31,082 nucleotides of DNA from Suilimivivens sp963650485 (lineage in GTDB: Bacteria > Bacillota > Clostridia > Lachnospirales > Lachnospiraceae), in contig CAVJLN010000032.1 in the NCBI GenBank assembly GCA_963650485.1, positions 1-31,082 of the forward strand. Reading direction: 5' to 3'. Shown piece after piece: positions 14,374-22,726 of this stretch. Each line of letters opens with the position of its first letter. Within the stretch, counting starts at the first letter, position 1. Under the pieces are notes generated by a model. It had not been told where the DNA came from. It searched no databases and saw nothing but the letters and a program-made list of their open reading frames with translations. The position numbers were made by a program, and so were the translations under genes.

Positions 14374-17300
14374 ATGGCATTTACGCATCTTCATGTGCAT
14401 ACGGAATACAGCTTGTTAGATGGATCCAATAAAATTAAAGAATATGTGAAACGTGTCAAGGAGCTTGGCATGAACAGTGCTGCGATCACGGATCATGGTG
14501 TCATGTATGGCGTGATTGATTTTTATAAGGCATGCAAGGCAGAGGGCATCAATCCGATTCTTGGATGCGAGGTTTATGTTGCACCGAATTCGCGGTTTGA
14601 TAAAGAACTGACCGGTGGGGAGGATCGTTATTATCATCTGGTACTGCTTGCGGAGAATAACAAGGGCTATGAAAACCTGATGAAGATCGTGAGCCGCGGT
14701 TTTACGGAAGGATATTATTATAAGCCGCGTGTCGATATGGAACTGCTGCAGGAATACCACGAGGGAATCATTGCGTTGTCAGCCTGCCTTGCGGGAGAAG
14801 TGCAGCGTTATATCCAGAAGGGACTTGTGGATGAAGCGAAGAAGACTGCATTGAAATATCAGGACTGCTTCGGAAAGGGCAATTACTTTCTGGAGTTACA
14901 GGATCACGGACTGCCGGAGCAGAAATTAGTGAATACCACGCTTTTGCAGATGAGTAAGGAACTGGATATTCCGATGGTGGTAACGAATGACGTGCACTAT
15001 ACCTATGCGGATGATGTGAAGCCGCATGATATCCTGCTTTGTCTGCAGACCGGAAAGAAATTATCCGATGAAGACCGTATGCGTTATGAGGGCGGTCAGT
15101 ATTATGTGAAGAGTGAAGAAGAGATGAAGGGACTGTTTCCCTATGCGTGGGAGGCAGTCGAAAATACCCAGCGGATTGCAGACCGGTGTCACGTAGAGAT
15201 AGAATTCGGTGTGACGAAGCTGCCGAAATTCGATGTGCCGGAGGGGTATAATTCCTGGACGTACTTAAATAAATTGTGTTACGACGGTTTGAAGGAACGG
15301 TATGGAGATGAGAATGCACCTGCCGGAGAGACCGGACAGACATTGAAGGAACGTCTTAATTATGAGCTGAATGTCATTCAGACGATGGGATATGTGGATT
15401 ACTTCCTGATTGTCTGGGATTTTATCAACTATGCAAAGCAGAACGGCATTATGGTAGGCCCCGGACGAGGATCGGCGGCGGGAAGTATTGTTTCTTATTG
15501 TCTTAAGATTACGAATATTGACCCGATCCGTTATAACCTGCTGTTTGAGCGTTTCTTAAATCCGGAACGTGTATCCATGCCGGATATTGATATTGACTTC
15601 TGCTTCGAACGGCGGCAGGAAGTCATTGATTATGTAGGACGCAAGTACGGGAAGGAAAAGGTGGTGCAGATCGTTACCTTCGGTACGCTGGCTGCCAAAG
15701 GTGTCATCCGTGATGTGGGCCGGGTGATGGATCTTCCGTATGCCTATGTGGACTCCCTTGCGAAGATGATTCCGAATGAGCTGAATATCACGATTGATAA
15801 AGCGCTTCAGATGAATCCGGACATGCGTAAGCTTTACGAAACGGATGAGCAGGTGAAGGAACTGATCGACATGAGCCGCCGTCTTGAGGGACTTCCGAGA
15901 CATACCTCCATGCATGCGGCAGGTGTGGTTATCTGTTCCCGGCCTGCAGAGGATCTTGTGCCGTTGTCAAGGGGCGCCGACGGTTCCATTACAACCCAGT
16001 TTACGATGACAACGATCGAAGAACTCGGACTTTTGAAGATGGACTTCCTTGGGCTTCGAACCCTCACGGTGCTGCGGGATGCCGTAAAGCTTGTGAAGCA
16101 GAGCACCGGAAAGGAGATTAATCTCGATCAGATTGATTTTGATGATAAAAAGGTTTTGGCTTCGATCGGAACCGGCAAAACGGATGGGGTGTTCCAGTTG
16201 GAAAGTGCCGGAATGAAGAACTTCATGAAGGAGTTAAAACCGCAGAACCTGGAAGACATTATTGCCGGAATTTCCCTGTACCGTCCGGGGCCGATGGACT
16301 TTATCCCGAAGTATATTAAGGGAAAGAGCAACTTTGGAACGGTAACCTATCTGTGTCCGCAGCTGAAGCCGATTCTGGCGCCAACCTATGGCTGTATCGT
16401 TTATCAGGAGCAGGTAATGCAGATCGTACGTGATCTGGGCGGCTATACCCTTGGACGAAGCGATCTCGTGCGTCGTGCCATGAGTAAGAAAAAGCAGGCC
16501 GTGATGGAGAAGGAACGTGCCAACTTTATCTATGGAAATGCGGAGGAGGGCGTGCCCGGATGTGTGGCAAACGGCATTCCGGAGAACGTTGCTTCGCAAA
16601 TTTATGATGAAATGATGGACTTTGCGAAATATGCGTTCAATAAGTCCCATGCGGCATGCTATGCGGTGGTTTCCTACCAGACGGCATATCTGAAATATTA
16701 TTATCCGGTTGAATTTATGGCGGCTCTGATGACTTCCGTGATTGATAATCCGGGAAAAGTGGCAGAATATATTATGGTCTGCCGGAGTATGGGTATTACG
16801 ATTCTGCCGCCTGATATCAATCAGGGAGAAAGCGGCTTTTCCGTAAACGGCAGCAGTATCCGCTATGCACTGACGGCGATTAAGAGCGTCGGGCGGCCTG
16901 TGATTGATGCAGTGGTAGAAGAGCGGAAGGAACGCGGAACATATACGAATCTGCAGGATTTTATTAACCGTATTGCAGATAAAGAAATCAACAAAAAGGC
17001 GATTGAAAACTTTATCAAGGCGGGTGCACTTGACAGTCTTGGCGGGACGCGGAAGCAGTTTATGAGTACCTACGTGCAGATCATGGATCACATTGTACAT
17101 GACCGGAAGAACAATATGGCAGGGCAGATGAGCCTGTTTGACATTGTGGACGAATCGGAGAAATCCAGCTACGATGTGCAGCTTCCGAATGTAGGAGAGT
17201 ATTCGAAGGATATGATTCTTGCATTTGAAAAGGAAGTACTCGGAATTTACATCAGTGGCCATCCGTTAGAGGAATTTGAGGATCTCTGGAGAAGAGGAAT

Positions 17301-17865
17301 TACCAATACGACTGCGGATTTTGTGCTGGAAGAGGAGTCCGGTGAGACGAGAGTGCAGGACAATGCACCCTGTACGATTGGTGGAATTATCGCTAATAAG
17401 AAGATTAAATATACGAAAAATGACAAAATCATGGCTTTTTTGCAGATCGAGGATCTGGTCGGAACGGTTGAGGTTATCGTTTTTCCAAGGGACTATGAAA
17501 AGAACAGCATGAAGCTTTTAGAGGATAATAAAGTCTTTATTAAGGGGCATGTTTCCCTGGAAGAGGATCGAGATGGCAAGGTGATCTGTGAGAAGATTAC
17601 CGCTTTTGACGAGATCCCGAAAAAGCTGTGGATTAAATTTCCTACGATGGAGGCTTATCAGGCTTCTTCCAATGAGCTTCTGCAGACCCTGCAGACCTCC
17701 GACGGGCATGATGGCGTGGTGATTTATATTGAGGATGCCAGGGCGATGAAGAAGCTTCCCCCAAGCTACAGCGTGCAGGCTGACGAAGAGCTGAAGGTAC
17801 AGCTTGCTGCGAAATACGGGGAAGACAATATTAAAATTGCATGGGATATCCGGAAAGAGTCGTAA
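14374..17865 (+). CDS. dnaE: DNA polymerase III alpha subunit, DnaE type
   Basis: This is a replicative polymerase of the C family, 1163 residues, close to the E. coli length. The N-terminal PHP domain begins FTHLHVHTEYSLLDG with its metal-binding histidines. The polymerase core has GPGRGSAAGSIVSY, then MPDIDIDF, placing catalytic Asp at D404 and D406, and the RPGPMDFIP segment. A helix-hairpin-helix region and an OB fold (IGGIIANKKIKYTKNDK...) occupy the C-terminal third. There is no exonuclease insertion, so this is DnaE and not PolC; firmicutes normally carry PolC elsewhere for the main elongation role. GGAGGAACACT precedes the start. pfkA follows, the usual neighbour in this group. Confidence 0.97.
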   Translation: MAFTHLHVHTEYSLLDGSNKIKEYVKRVKELGMNSAAITDHGVMYGVIDFYKACKAEGINPILGCEVYVAPNSRFDKELTGGEDRYYHLVLLAENNKGYENLMKIVSRGFTEGYYYKPRVDMELLQEYHEGIIALSACLAGEVQRYIQKGLVDEAKKTALKYQDCFGKGNYFLELQDHGLPEQKLVNTTLLQMSKELDIPMVVTNDVHYTYADDVKPHDILLCLQTGKKLSDEDRMRYEGGQYYVKSEEEMKGLFPYAWEAVENTQRIADRCHVEIEFGVTKLPKFDVPEGYNSWTYLNKLCYDGLKERYGDENAPAGETGQTLKERLNYELNVIQTMGYVDYFLIVWDFINYAKQNGIMVGPGRGSAAGSIVSYCLKITNIDPIRYNLLFERFLNPERVSMPDIDIDFCFERRQEVIDYVGRKYGKEKVVQIVTFGTLAAKGVIRDVGRVMDLPYAYVDSLAKMIPNELNITIDKALQMNPDMRKLYETDEQVKELIDMSRRLEGLPRHTSMHAAGVVICSRPAEDLVPLSRGADGSITTQFTMTTIEELGLLKMDFLGLRTLTVLRDAVKLVKQSTGKEINLDQIDFDDKKVLASIGTGKTDGVFQLESAGMKNFMKELKPQNLEDIIAGISLYRPGPMDFIPKYIKGKSNFGTVTYLCPQLKPILAPTYGCIVYQEQVMQIVRDLGGYTLGRSDLVRRAMSKKKQAVMEKERANFIYGNAEEGVPGCVANGIPENVASQIYDEMMDFAKYAFNKSHAACYAVVSYQTAYLKYYYPVEFMAALMTSVIDNPGKVAEYIMVCRSMGITILPPDINQGESGFSVNGSSIRYALTAIKSVGRPVIDAVVEERKERGTYTNLQDFINRIADKEINKKAIENFIKAGALDSLGGTRKQFMSTYVQIMDHIVHDRKNNMAGQMSLFDIVDESEKSSYDVQLPNVGEYSKDMILAFEKEVLGIYISGHPLEEFEDLWRRGITNTTADFVLEEESGETRVQDNAPCTIGGIIANKKIKYTKNDKIMAFLQIEDLVGTVEVIVFPRDYEKNSMKLLEDNKVFIKGHVSLEEDRDGKVICEKITAFDEIPKKLWIKFPTMEAYQASSNELLQTLQTSDGHDGVVIYIEDARAMKKLPPSYSVQADEELKVQLAAKYGEDNIKIAWDIRKES

Positions 17866-17871
17866 AAAAGA

Positions 17872-17900
17872 TTGAAAAAGGGAAAGAAAACCAGTACAAT
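17872..17900 (+). promoter_or_regulatory. candidate pfkA promoter
   Basis: TTGAAA (17872-17877), a 17-nt spacer and TACAAT (17895-17900). It lies just after the dnaE stop and 260 bases before pfkA, so pfkA can be expressed apart from dnaE. TTCCGG/CCGGAA with an inner CGTT/AACG forms a hairpin directly after it (17908-17935). Confidence 0.45.
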
Positions 17901-17961
17901 GAAACTGTTCCGGAGCGTTGAAACGGAATCCGGAATATAAGAGGAAGAATTAAGGAAACAT

Positions 17962-18094
17962 TGTAACTATTCAGAACAGGTCGAAGCATTTGCTGCTGAG
18001 ACCGTAAGAACATGATTCAGTAATGCAGAATCCCATCGGCGAAGCCGATTTGGAATGGATTTTGCATCGTAACTGTGAAGGTACTGAACAGTTA
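17962..18094 (+). repeat. GTARCTRTTCAG palindromic repeat, copy B with 50-bp extra module
   Basis: The left 66 bases match copy A (2712-2777, reverse complement) at about 92%, and the right end AAGGTACTGAACAGTTA matches as well. Between them copy B has exactly 50 extra bases (18028-18077) that hold the hairpin ATCGGC-GAA-GCCGAT. The module's last 25 bases, plus the first base after it, reappear unchanged at 26061-26086. The element lies between dnaE and pfkA. Confidence 0.75.
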
Positions 18095-18159
18095 AGAAAC
18101 ATTTATCAATAATATAGGAAATGGCAGCAGGAGCTGTTCATGGAAAGGATCGGAGAATT

Positions 18160-19134
18160 ATGGCTAGTCAGGTGAAAACAATCGGAGTGCTTACAAGCGG
18201 TGGAGATGCACCCGGTATGAATGCGGCAATTCGCGCAGTGGTCCGTAAGGCACTCTGCAATGGTGTGAAGGTAAAAGGAATTAAGAAAGGATATCAGGGT
18301 CTTCTGAATGAAGAGATTGTAGATATGGAGAAGAAGGATGTTTCCGATACCATCCAGAAGGGAGGAACCATTCTTGGAACCGCCAGATGCCTTGAATTTA
18401 AACAGGAAGAGGTTCAGGAACAGGCAGCAGAGATCTGCCGGAAGCATGAAATTGACGGACTGGTAGTCATTGGCGGTGACGGTTCTTACCGTGGCGCACA
18501 GGCACTTTCCAGACATGGTATCAACACCGTCGGACTTCCAGGAACGATCGACCTGGATATTGCATGTACTGACTATACCATTGGATTTGATACCGCAATT
18601 AATACCGCCATGCAGGCGATTGATAGGGTACGTGATACCTCATCCTCCCATGAGCGGTGCAGTATCATCGAGGTAATGGGACGTAACGCCGGTTACATTG
18701 CACTGTGGTGTGGCGTGGCGAATGGCGCCGAGGACATTCTGCTTCCTGAAAAGTACGATTACAACGAGCAGGCGCTCATCAACAATATTATTAACAGCCG
18801 TAAGCGCGGCAAAAAGCATCATATCATCATCAATGCCGAAGGAATCGGACATTCGACCTCCATGGCACGTCGTATCGAGGCTGCCACCGGAATGGAAACC
18901 AGAGCAACCATTTTAGGATACATGCAGCGCGGCGGATCCCCGACCTGTAAGGATCGTTTCTATGCCTCCATTATGGGAGCTTATGCGGCAGACATCCTCT
19001 GCGAAGGAAAGACCAACCGTGTGGTAGGCTACCGTCACGGAGAGTTCCAGGATTTCGATATTGAAGAAGCGTTAAACATGCAGAAGGAAATTCCGGAATA
19101 CCAGTATCAGGTAAGCCGTCTGCTTTCCCAGTAA
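18160..19134 (+). CDS. pfkA: 6-phosphofructokinase, ATP-dependent type
   Basis: It phosphorylates fructose 6-phosphate to the 1,6-bisphosphate, the committed step of glycolysis. The 324-residue length and motifs fit the bacterial PfkA clade: GVLTSGGDAPGMNAAIR at the N-terminus, GGDGSYRGA at the nucleotide site, and MGRNAGYIAL. Gly at the two positions that distinguish ATP from pyrophosphate users (GGDGS and PGTID) points to ATP. The catalytic loop reads PGTIDLDI, keeping D131 and D133 but with Leu where most enzymes have Asn. The ATG at 18160 has GGAG before it and starts the family alignment; an upstream ATG at 18121 would add 13 atypical residues. Confidence 0.96.
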   Translation: MASQVKTIGVLTSGGDAPGMNAAIRAVVRKALCNGVKVKGIKKGYQGLLNEEIVDMEKKDVSDTIQKGGTILGTARCLEFKQEEVQEQAAEICRKHEIDGLVVIGGDGSYRGAQALSRHGINTVGLPGTIDLDIACTDYTIGFDTAINTAMQAIDRVRDTSSSHERCSIIEVMGRNAGYIALWCGVANGAEDILLPEKYDYNEQALINNIINSRKRGKKHHIIINAEGIGHSTSMARRIEAATGMETRATILGYMQRGGSPTCKDRFYASIMGAYAADILCEGKTNRVVGYRHGEFQDFDIEEALNMQKEIPEYQYQVSRLLSQ

Positions 19135-19221
19135 GCATAATCCGGAAAAGGCAGACTATGAAAGTACGGAACGGTTTTGCGAGAGTCAGAGCTGTGAACG
19201 ACGGAGTTGAAGGGAAGATTT

Positions 19222-20067
19222 ATGATTACGAGTCTGAACAATGGGCGGATTAAGCATGCGATCCAGCTAAAGGAAAAGAGCCGGACCAGGAATGAGGAAG
19301 GACTTTTCGTGGCGGAAGGTTTGAAGATGTTCGAGGAAGCTCCGCTTTCAAAAATCAGGGAAATATACTGCCGGGAGGATGTCTGGCAGAAAATGGAGGA
19401 GTCTTATCGAAAGGCTCCTCTTGATAAATTATCTGGAATCTATAAAAAGATCATGACCTGTGAGAAGCAGGGAATCGTTGTGGAAATCGTATCGGAAGAG
19501 GTATTCCGGAAACTGTCGGATACCCAGACCCCACAGGGGCTTTTCTTCCTCATGGAAAAGATGACCTATGACCTGACAGCGCTCCTTAAAAAAGCAGGCG
19601 AACGGAAGGAACAGAAAGGAAAACGGCCACTGTTCCTTATCCTTGAGGATGTTCAGGATCCGGGAAATTTAGGAACGATGATCCGCACAGGAGAAGGCGC
19701 CGGAGTGGATGGCATCCTGATGAGTAAGGGAACCGCAGATATTTATAATCCGAAGACGATCCGCTCCACGATGGGCTCGCTGTACCGCGTGCCGTTTCTA
19801 TATACCGGAAACCTTAAACAGACCATCGAACAGCTGCAGAAAGCAGGAATCCGCATCTATGCGGCTCACCTGAAAGGAACGAAATCCTACCGGGAACCGG
19901 ACTATGCCGGAGGGGCTGCCTTTCTGGTCGGCAATGAAGGCAACGGTTTAAAAGAAGAGACGGCTGCACTTGCGGATGAATACATACGGATTCCGATGCT
20001 GGGAAAGCTGGAATCGTTAAATGCAGCAGTGGCAGCAGCGCTGCTGATGTATCAGGCGGTTGATTAA
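19222..20067 (+). CDS. SpoU/TrmH-family RNA 2'-O-methyltransferase
   Basis: The 281-residue protein methylates a ribose 2'-hydroxyl in rRNA or tRNA using S-adenosylmethionine. The C-terminal SPOUT domain shows all three family motifs: motif 1 around DPGNLGTMIRTGEGAG, motif 2 LVGNEGNGL, and motif 3 IPMLGKLESLNAAVAAALLMY, which form the trefoil knot. The N-terminal third (ITSLNNGRIKHAIQLKEKSRTRNEEGLFVAEGLK) is the substrate-binding domain typical of the RlmB/YsgA branch. The target nucleotide cannot be assigned. I chose the ATG at 19222, preceded by AAGGGAAG; a TTG at 19207 is possible. It follows pfkA after 87 bp and may be co-transcribed. Confidence 0.9.
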   Translation: MITSLNNGRIKHAIQLKEKSRTRNEEGLFVAEGLKMFEEAPLSKIREIYCREDVWQKMEESYRKAPLDKLSGIYKKIMTCEKQGIVVEIVSEEVFRKLSDTQTPQGLFFLMEKMTYDLTALLKKAGERKEQKGKRPLFLILEDVQDPGNLGTMIRTGEGAGVDGILMSKGTADIYNPKTIRSTMGSLYRVPFLYTGNLKQTIEQLQKAGIRIYAAHLKGTKSYREPDYAGGAAFLVGNEGNGLKEETAALADEYIRIPMLGKLESLNAAVAAALLMYQAVD

Positions 20068-20140
20068 TGAACACGTATCTGTCGAAGACAGAATAGGAGT
20101 ATGAGCCACGAGAGTGTGAAGCACGGAACAATCCGTAGGC

Positions 20141-20180
20141 ATCAAAGTCGAGGGCTTTTGACTCCGACATCATATATATA
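20141..20180 (+). repeat. dispersed repeat family II, copy 2
   Basis: AAAGTC-GAG-GGCTTT (one wobble) is followed by TGACTCCGACATCATATATATA. It closely matches 8107-8147 and sits just before the proC ribosome binding site. A separate small hairpin ACGGA-ACAA-TCCGT lies immediately upstream at 20123-20136. Confidence 0.6.
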
Positions 20181-20201
20181 AGCAGGAAAGAAGGGATTGA
20201 C

Positions 20202-21011
20202 ATGAAGCTTGGATTTATCGGACTTGGCAATATGGCAAAGGCAATGATTGGCGGCATTCTCAAAAAAGAAGTGGTGTCTGCCACGGACATCATGGGATGT
20301 GCAAAAAGTGATGCTTCCAAAGAATATGCCTCTCAAAACTGGGGTATTCTCATAGGTGAGGATAATATTCAGGTGGCACGTTTTGCGGAGATTCTGGTAC
20401 TTGCCGTGAAGCCGCAGGTTCTGCCTCAGGTGATTGAACAGATTAAGGATGCGGTTTCAGAGGATACGGTGATTGTCAGCATTGCGGCAGGCGTATCGAT
20501 GGACAGCCTTAAGAAAATGTTTGGCAGAAGCTTAAAATTCGTCCGCTGTATGCCGAATACCCCGGCACTTGTTGGAATGGGATGCACCGGTGTGTGCTGT
20601 AATGAGCTTGTAACAAAGGATGAGATGGAGCAGAGCCTTTCTCTGGTACAAAGCTTCGGACTGGCAGAGGAAGTACCGGAGAAGCTGATGGATGCTGTGG
20701 TCGGGGTAAGCGGAAGCTCACCGGCGTATGTGTTCCTGTTTTTAGAGGCACTTGCAGACGGAGCAGTGCAGGCAGGAATGCCGAGAGCACAGGCCTACCG
20801 GTTTGCCGCACAGTCCATTATGGGAAGCGCAGCCCTTGCCTTGGAAACAGGGAAACATCCGGGAGAATTGAAGGATATGGTATGTTCTCCGGGGGGTACA
20901 ACCATTGATGCCGTACAGGTTTTGGAGGATCGCGGATTCCGCAGCAGCGTAATACAGGCAGTGCGGGCTTGTGTGGAAAGATGTAGAGCACTTAGCAAAG
21001 ACGAGACGTAG
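20202..21011 (+). CDS. proC: pyrroline-5-carboxylate reductase
   Basis: This enzyme carries out the last step of proline synthesis, NAD(P)H reduction of pyrroline-5-carboxylate. The 269 residues match the family length. The N-terminal Rossmann motif is GFIGLGNMAKAMIGGIL. VRCMPNTPALVGMG binds near the nicotinamide. The C-terminal signature around LKDMVCSPGGTTIDAV is intact, with the helical dimerisation region ending VIQAVRACVERC. AGGAAAGAAGGGATTGAC precedes the start. proA and proB are not in the window. Confidence 0.96.
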   Translation: MKLGFIGLGNMAKAMIGGILKKEVVSATDIMGCAKSDASKEYASQNWGILIGEDNIQVARFAEILVLAVKPQVLPQVIEQIKDAVSEDTVIVSIAAGVSMDSLKKMFGRSLKFVRCMPNTPALVGMGCTGVCCNELVTKDEMEQSLSLVQSFGLAEEVPEKLMDAVVGVSGSSPAYVFLFLEALADGAVQAGMPRAQAYRFAAQSIMGSAALALETGKHPGELKDMVCSPGGTTIDAVQVLEDRGFRSSVIQAVRACVERCRALSKDET

Positions 21012-21048
21012 TCGAAGTTTGAGCTTAGGGCGAACGCTACCCACAAAC

Positions 21049-21077
21049 TTGACAAGATTTAGACCATTTGTTAATAT
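21049..21077 (+). promoter_or_regulatory. promoter of the SH3/SleB-type hydrolase gene
   Basis: TTGACA (21049-21054), 17 nt, TAATAT (21072-21077): a strong sigma-A type promoter about 60 nt upstream of the start at 21138. It uses the vegetative consensus and not a sporulation-sigma pattern. Confidence 0.7.
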
Positions 21078-21137
21078 TATCCACATATTATGTAACAAGT
21101 TTGTAACATCTTGTTCATGTATAGTGGAGGAAACATC

Positions 21138-22217
21138 ATGGATCGGAGAAAGAGGCTGTTAGTATGCCTTGCAGGATTAGTTATCTGCATGGGATTCTTA
21201 CTGACAGAGGAAATAACCGTTCAGGCCGAAGAGAAGGAAGGACATAACTTCATGTGCTCCGGCGTGGGTACTGTGTTAGATCCCAATGATTTTACCGTGG
21301 ACGAACCGGAGGAGCTGCAGGAGACACTGGACATCTATCAGAAGTTTGAAGCTGAGCAGGCACGTATGGAAACGGAGCTTGCCATGGCGAATGTCCAGAA
21401 TGCGTTGAACGTCCGTGCACAGGCGAATGAAAAATCAGAGAAGGTCGGCTTCCTGTATAAGGATTGTGGAGGCACAATCTTAGAACAGGAGAACGGATGG
21501 ACGAAGATCAAATCCGGCAATGTGATCGGCTGGGCGAAGGACGAATATCTCGTTTTTGGCGAAGAGGCCGAGAGGATGGCAGAGGATGTCGGGAACTGGA
21601 TTGTGAAGCTCAATTCAGAAGCAGTACGTGTCAGGGTGAAACCGGACGAAGAAGCAGAAACGATCTGCTACCTTGCAAAGGATGATGCGGTAGACTTTAT
21701 CGAAATTGTCAACGATGACTGGGTCAGCATCGACTACGAAGGTGAGATCGGATATGTAAGAACGGAATACATTCAGATTAATTTTCATATTGATGAAGGA
21801 GAGACGATTGAAGTGGTCCGAGCCAGAGAGCGGGAGGCGGAAGAGAAGAAGAGAACCGCGAACCGTGGTGCTGTTTCGGCAGATGCAGATGAAACAAGGC
21901 TCCTGGCGGCATTGATCTACTGTGAAGCTGGCAATCAGCCCTATGAGGGAATGCTCGGTGTCGGAGCGGTTGTCATGAACCGTGTGAAGAGTCCGGCCTA
22001 TCCGGGAAGCATTTACGGAGTCATTTATTCTTCCGGGCAGTTTACTCCTGCCATGTCCGGAAAGGTAGCAAGGGTTTACGAAGGAAACATTCCGGACGCC
22101 TGTATTCAGGCAGCACAGGCAGCCATCAACGGCGAAACCTCGGTAGGGGGAGCAACCTACTTTAGAAGAGCCGGACGCCATGACGGCTTCGTCATCGGAG
22201 ATCACGTCTTCTGGTAA
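21138..22217 (+). CDS. secreted cell wall hydrolase with two SH3 domains and a SleB-type catalytic domain
   Basis: The 359-residue exported protein has a signal peptide (MDRRKRLLVCLAGLVICMGF, likely cut near VQA-EE). Two bacterial SH3-like repeats follow at about 80-150 (NALNVRAQANEKSEKVGFL) and 155-220 (AVRVRVKPDEEAETICYL), which usually bind wall peptide. The C-terminal 110 residues match the SleB/CwlJ hydrolase domain, with E263 in IYCEAGNQPYEG as the likely catalytic acid, then VVMNRV and SGQF. The domain is best known from spore cortex lysis, but the vegetative promoter and SH3 repeats suggest a role in growing cells (inference). The ATG at 21138 has GTGGAGG upstream; an in-frame ATG at 21111 lacks one. 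Confidence 0.9.
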   Translation: MDRRKRLLVCLAGLVICMGFLLTEEITVQAEEKEGHNFMCSGVGTVLDPNDFTVDEPEELQETLDIYQKFEAEQARMETELAMANVQNALNVRAQANEKSEKVGFLYKDCGGTILEQENGWTKIKSGNVIGWAKDEYLVFGEEAERMAEDVGNWIVKLNSEAVRVRVKPDEEAETICYLAKDDAVDFIEIVNDDWVSIDYEGEIGYVRTEYIQINFHIDEGETIEVVRAREREAEEKKRTANRGAVSADADETRLLAALIYCEAGNQPYEGMLGVGAVVMNRVKSPAYPGSIYGVIYSSGQFTPAMSGKVARVYEGNIPDACIQAAQAAINGETSVGGATYFRRAGRHDGFVIGDHVFW

Positions 22218-22254
22218 GCATAAGACCCTGAGAGTACAGGGAGAGGGAGTAAGT

Positions 22255-22692
22255 ATGAGTTCAATGATTACGATCTGGCTGATCATGTTTGTTGTATTGG
22301 TCATTATCGAGATTATCACGATGGGGCTTACCACGATCTGGTTTGCGGGAGGTGCCCTTGCGGCAACTCTGGCCGCAGCGGTTCAGGCACCGTTATGGGT
22401 TCAGATTGTGCTGTTCCTTGTTGTATCAGCTCTGTTACTGTTCTTCACACGTCCGGTAGCTGTGAAATACTTTAACAAGGATCGTGTGAGGACGAATGTG
22501 GAGAGTCTGATCGGACAGCAGGCCATTGTAATCAGTGAAATTAATAATCTGCAGGGAATCGGGCAGGTGACTGTAAACGGTCAGGAATGGAGTGCCCGCA
22601 GCACCGATGAAGAAGCGACTATTCCGGTAGGCTGTGTGGTGGTTATCGAGCGTGTCAGCGGAGTGAAGCTGATCGTTACACCAAAGCAGTAA
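22255..22692 (+). CDS. NfeD-family membrane protein
   Basis: The 145-residue protein has two or three N-terminal membrane helices (about 5-60) and a soluble C-terminal OB-fold domain (about 80-145; LIGQQAIVISEINNLQGIGQVTVNGQEWSA in outline). This is the short NfeD form lacking the ClpP-like protease domain. The next gene encodes an SPFH protein, the well-known partner with which NfeD acts in membrane microdomains. The ATG at 22255 follows AGGGAGAGGGAG; an upstream in-frame ATG at 22180 overlaps the previous gene and is rejected. It lies 37 bp after the hydrolase gene and may share its transcript. Confidence 0.9.
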   Translation: MSSMITIWLIMFVVLVIIEIITMGLTTIWFAGGALAATLAAAVQAPLWVQIVLFLVVSALLLFFTRPVAVKYFNKDRVRTNVESLIGQQAIVISEINNLQGIGQVTVNGQEWSARSTDEEATIPVGCVVVIERVSGVKLIVTPKQ

Positions 22693-22726
22693 AAGCAGCA
22701 GCTTTTTAAATGGAGAGGAGAAAGAA

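Noticed and set aside
16234..17262. 342-residue open frame on the minus strand
   Set aside because: Antisense of dnaE; low-complexity translation without recognisable motifs.
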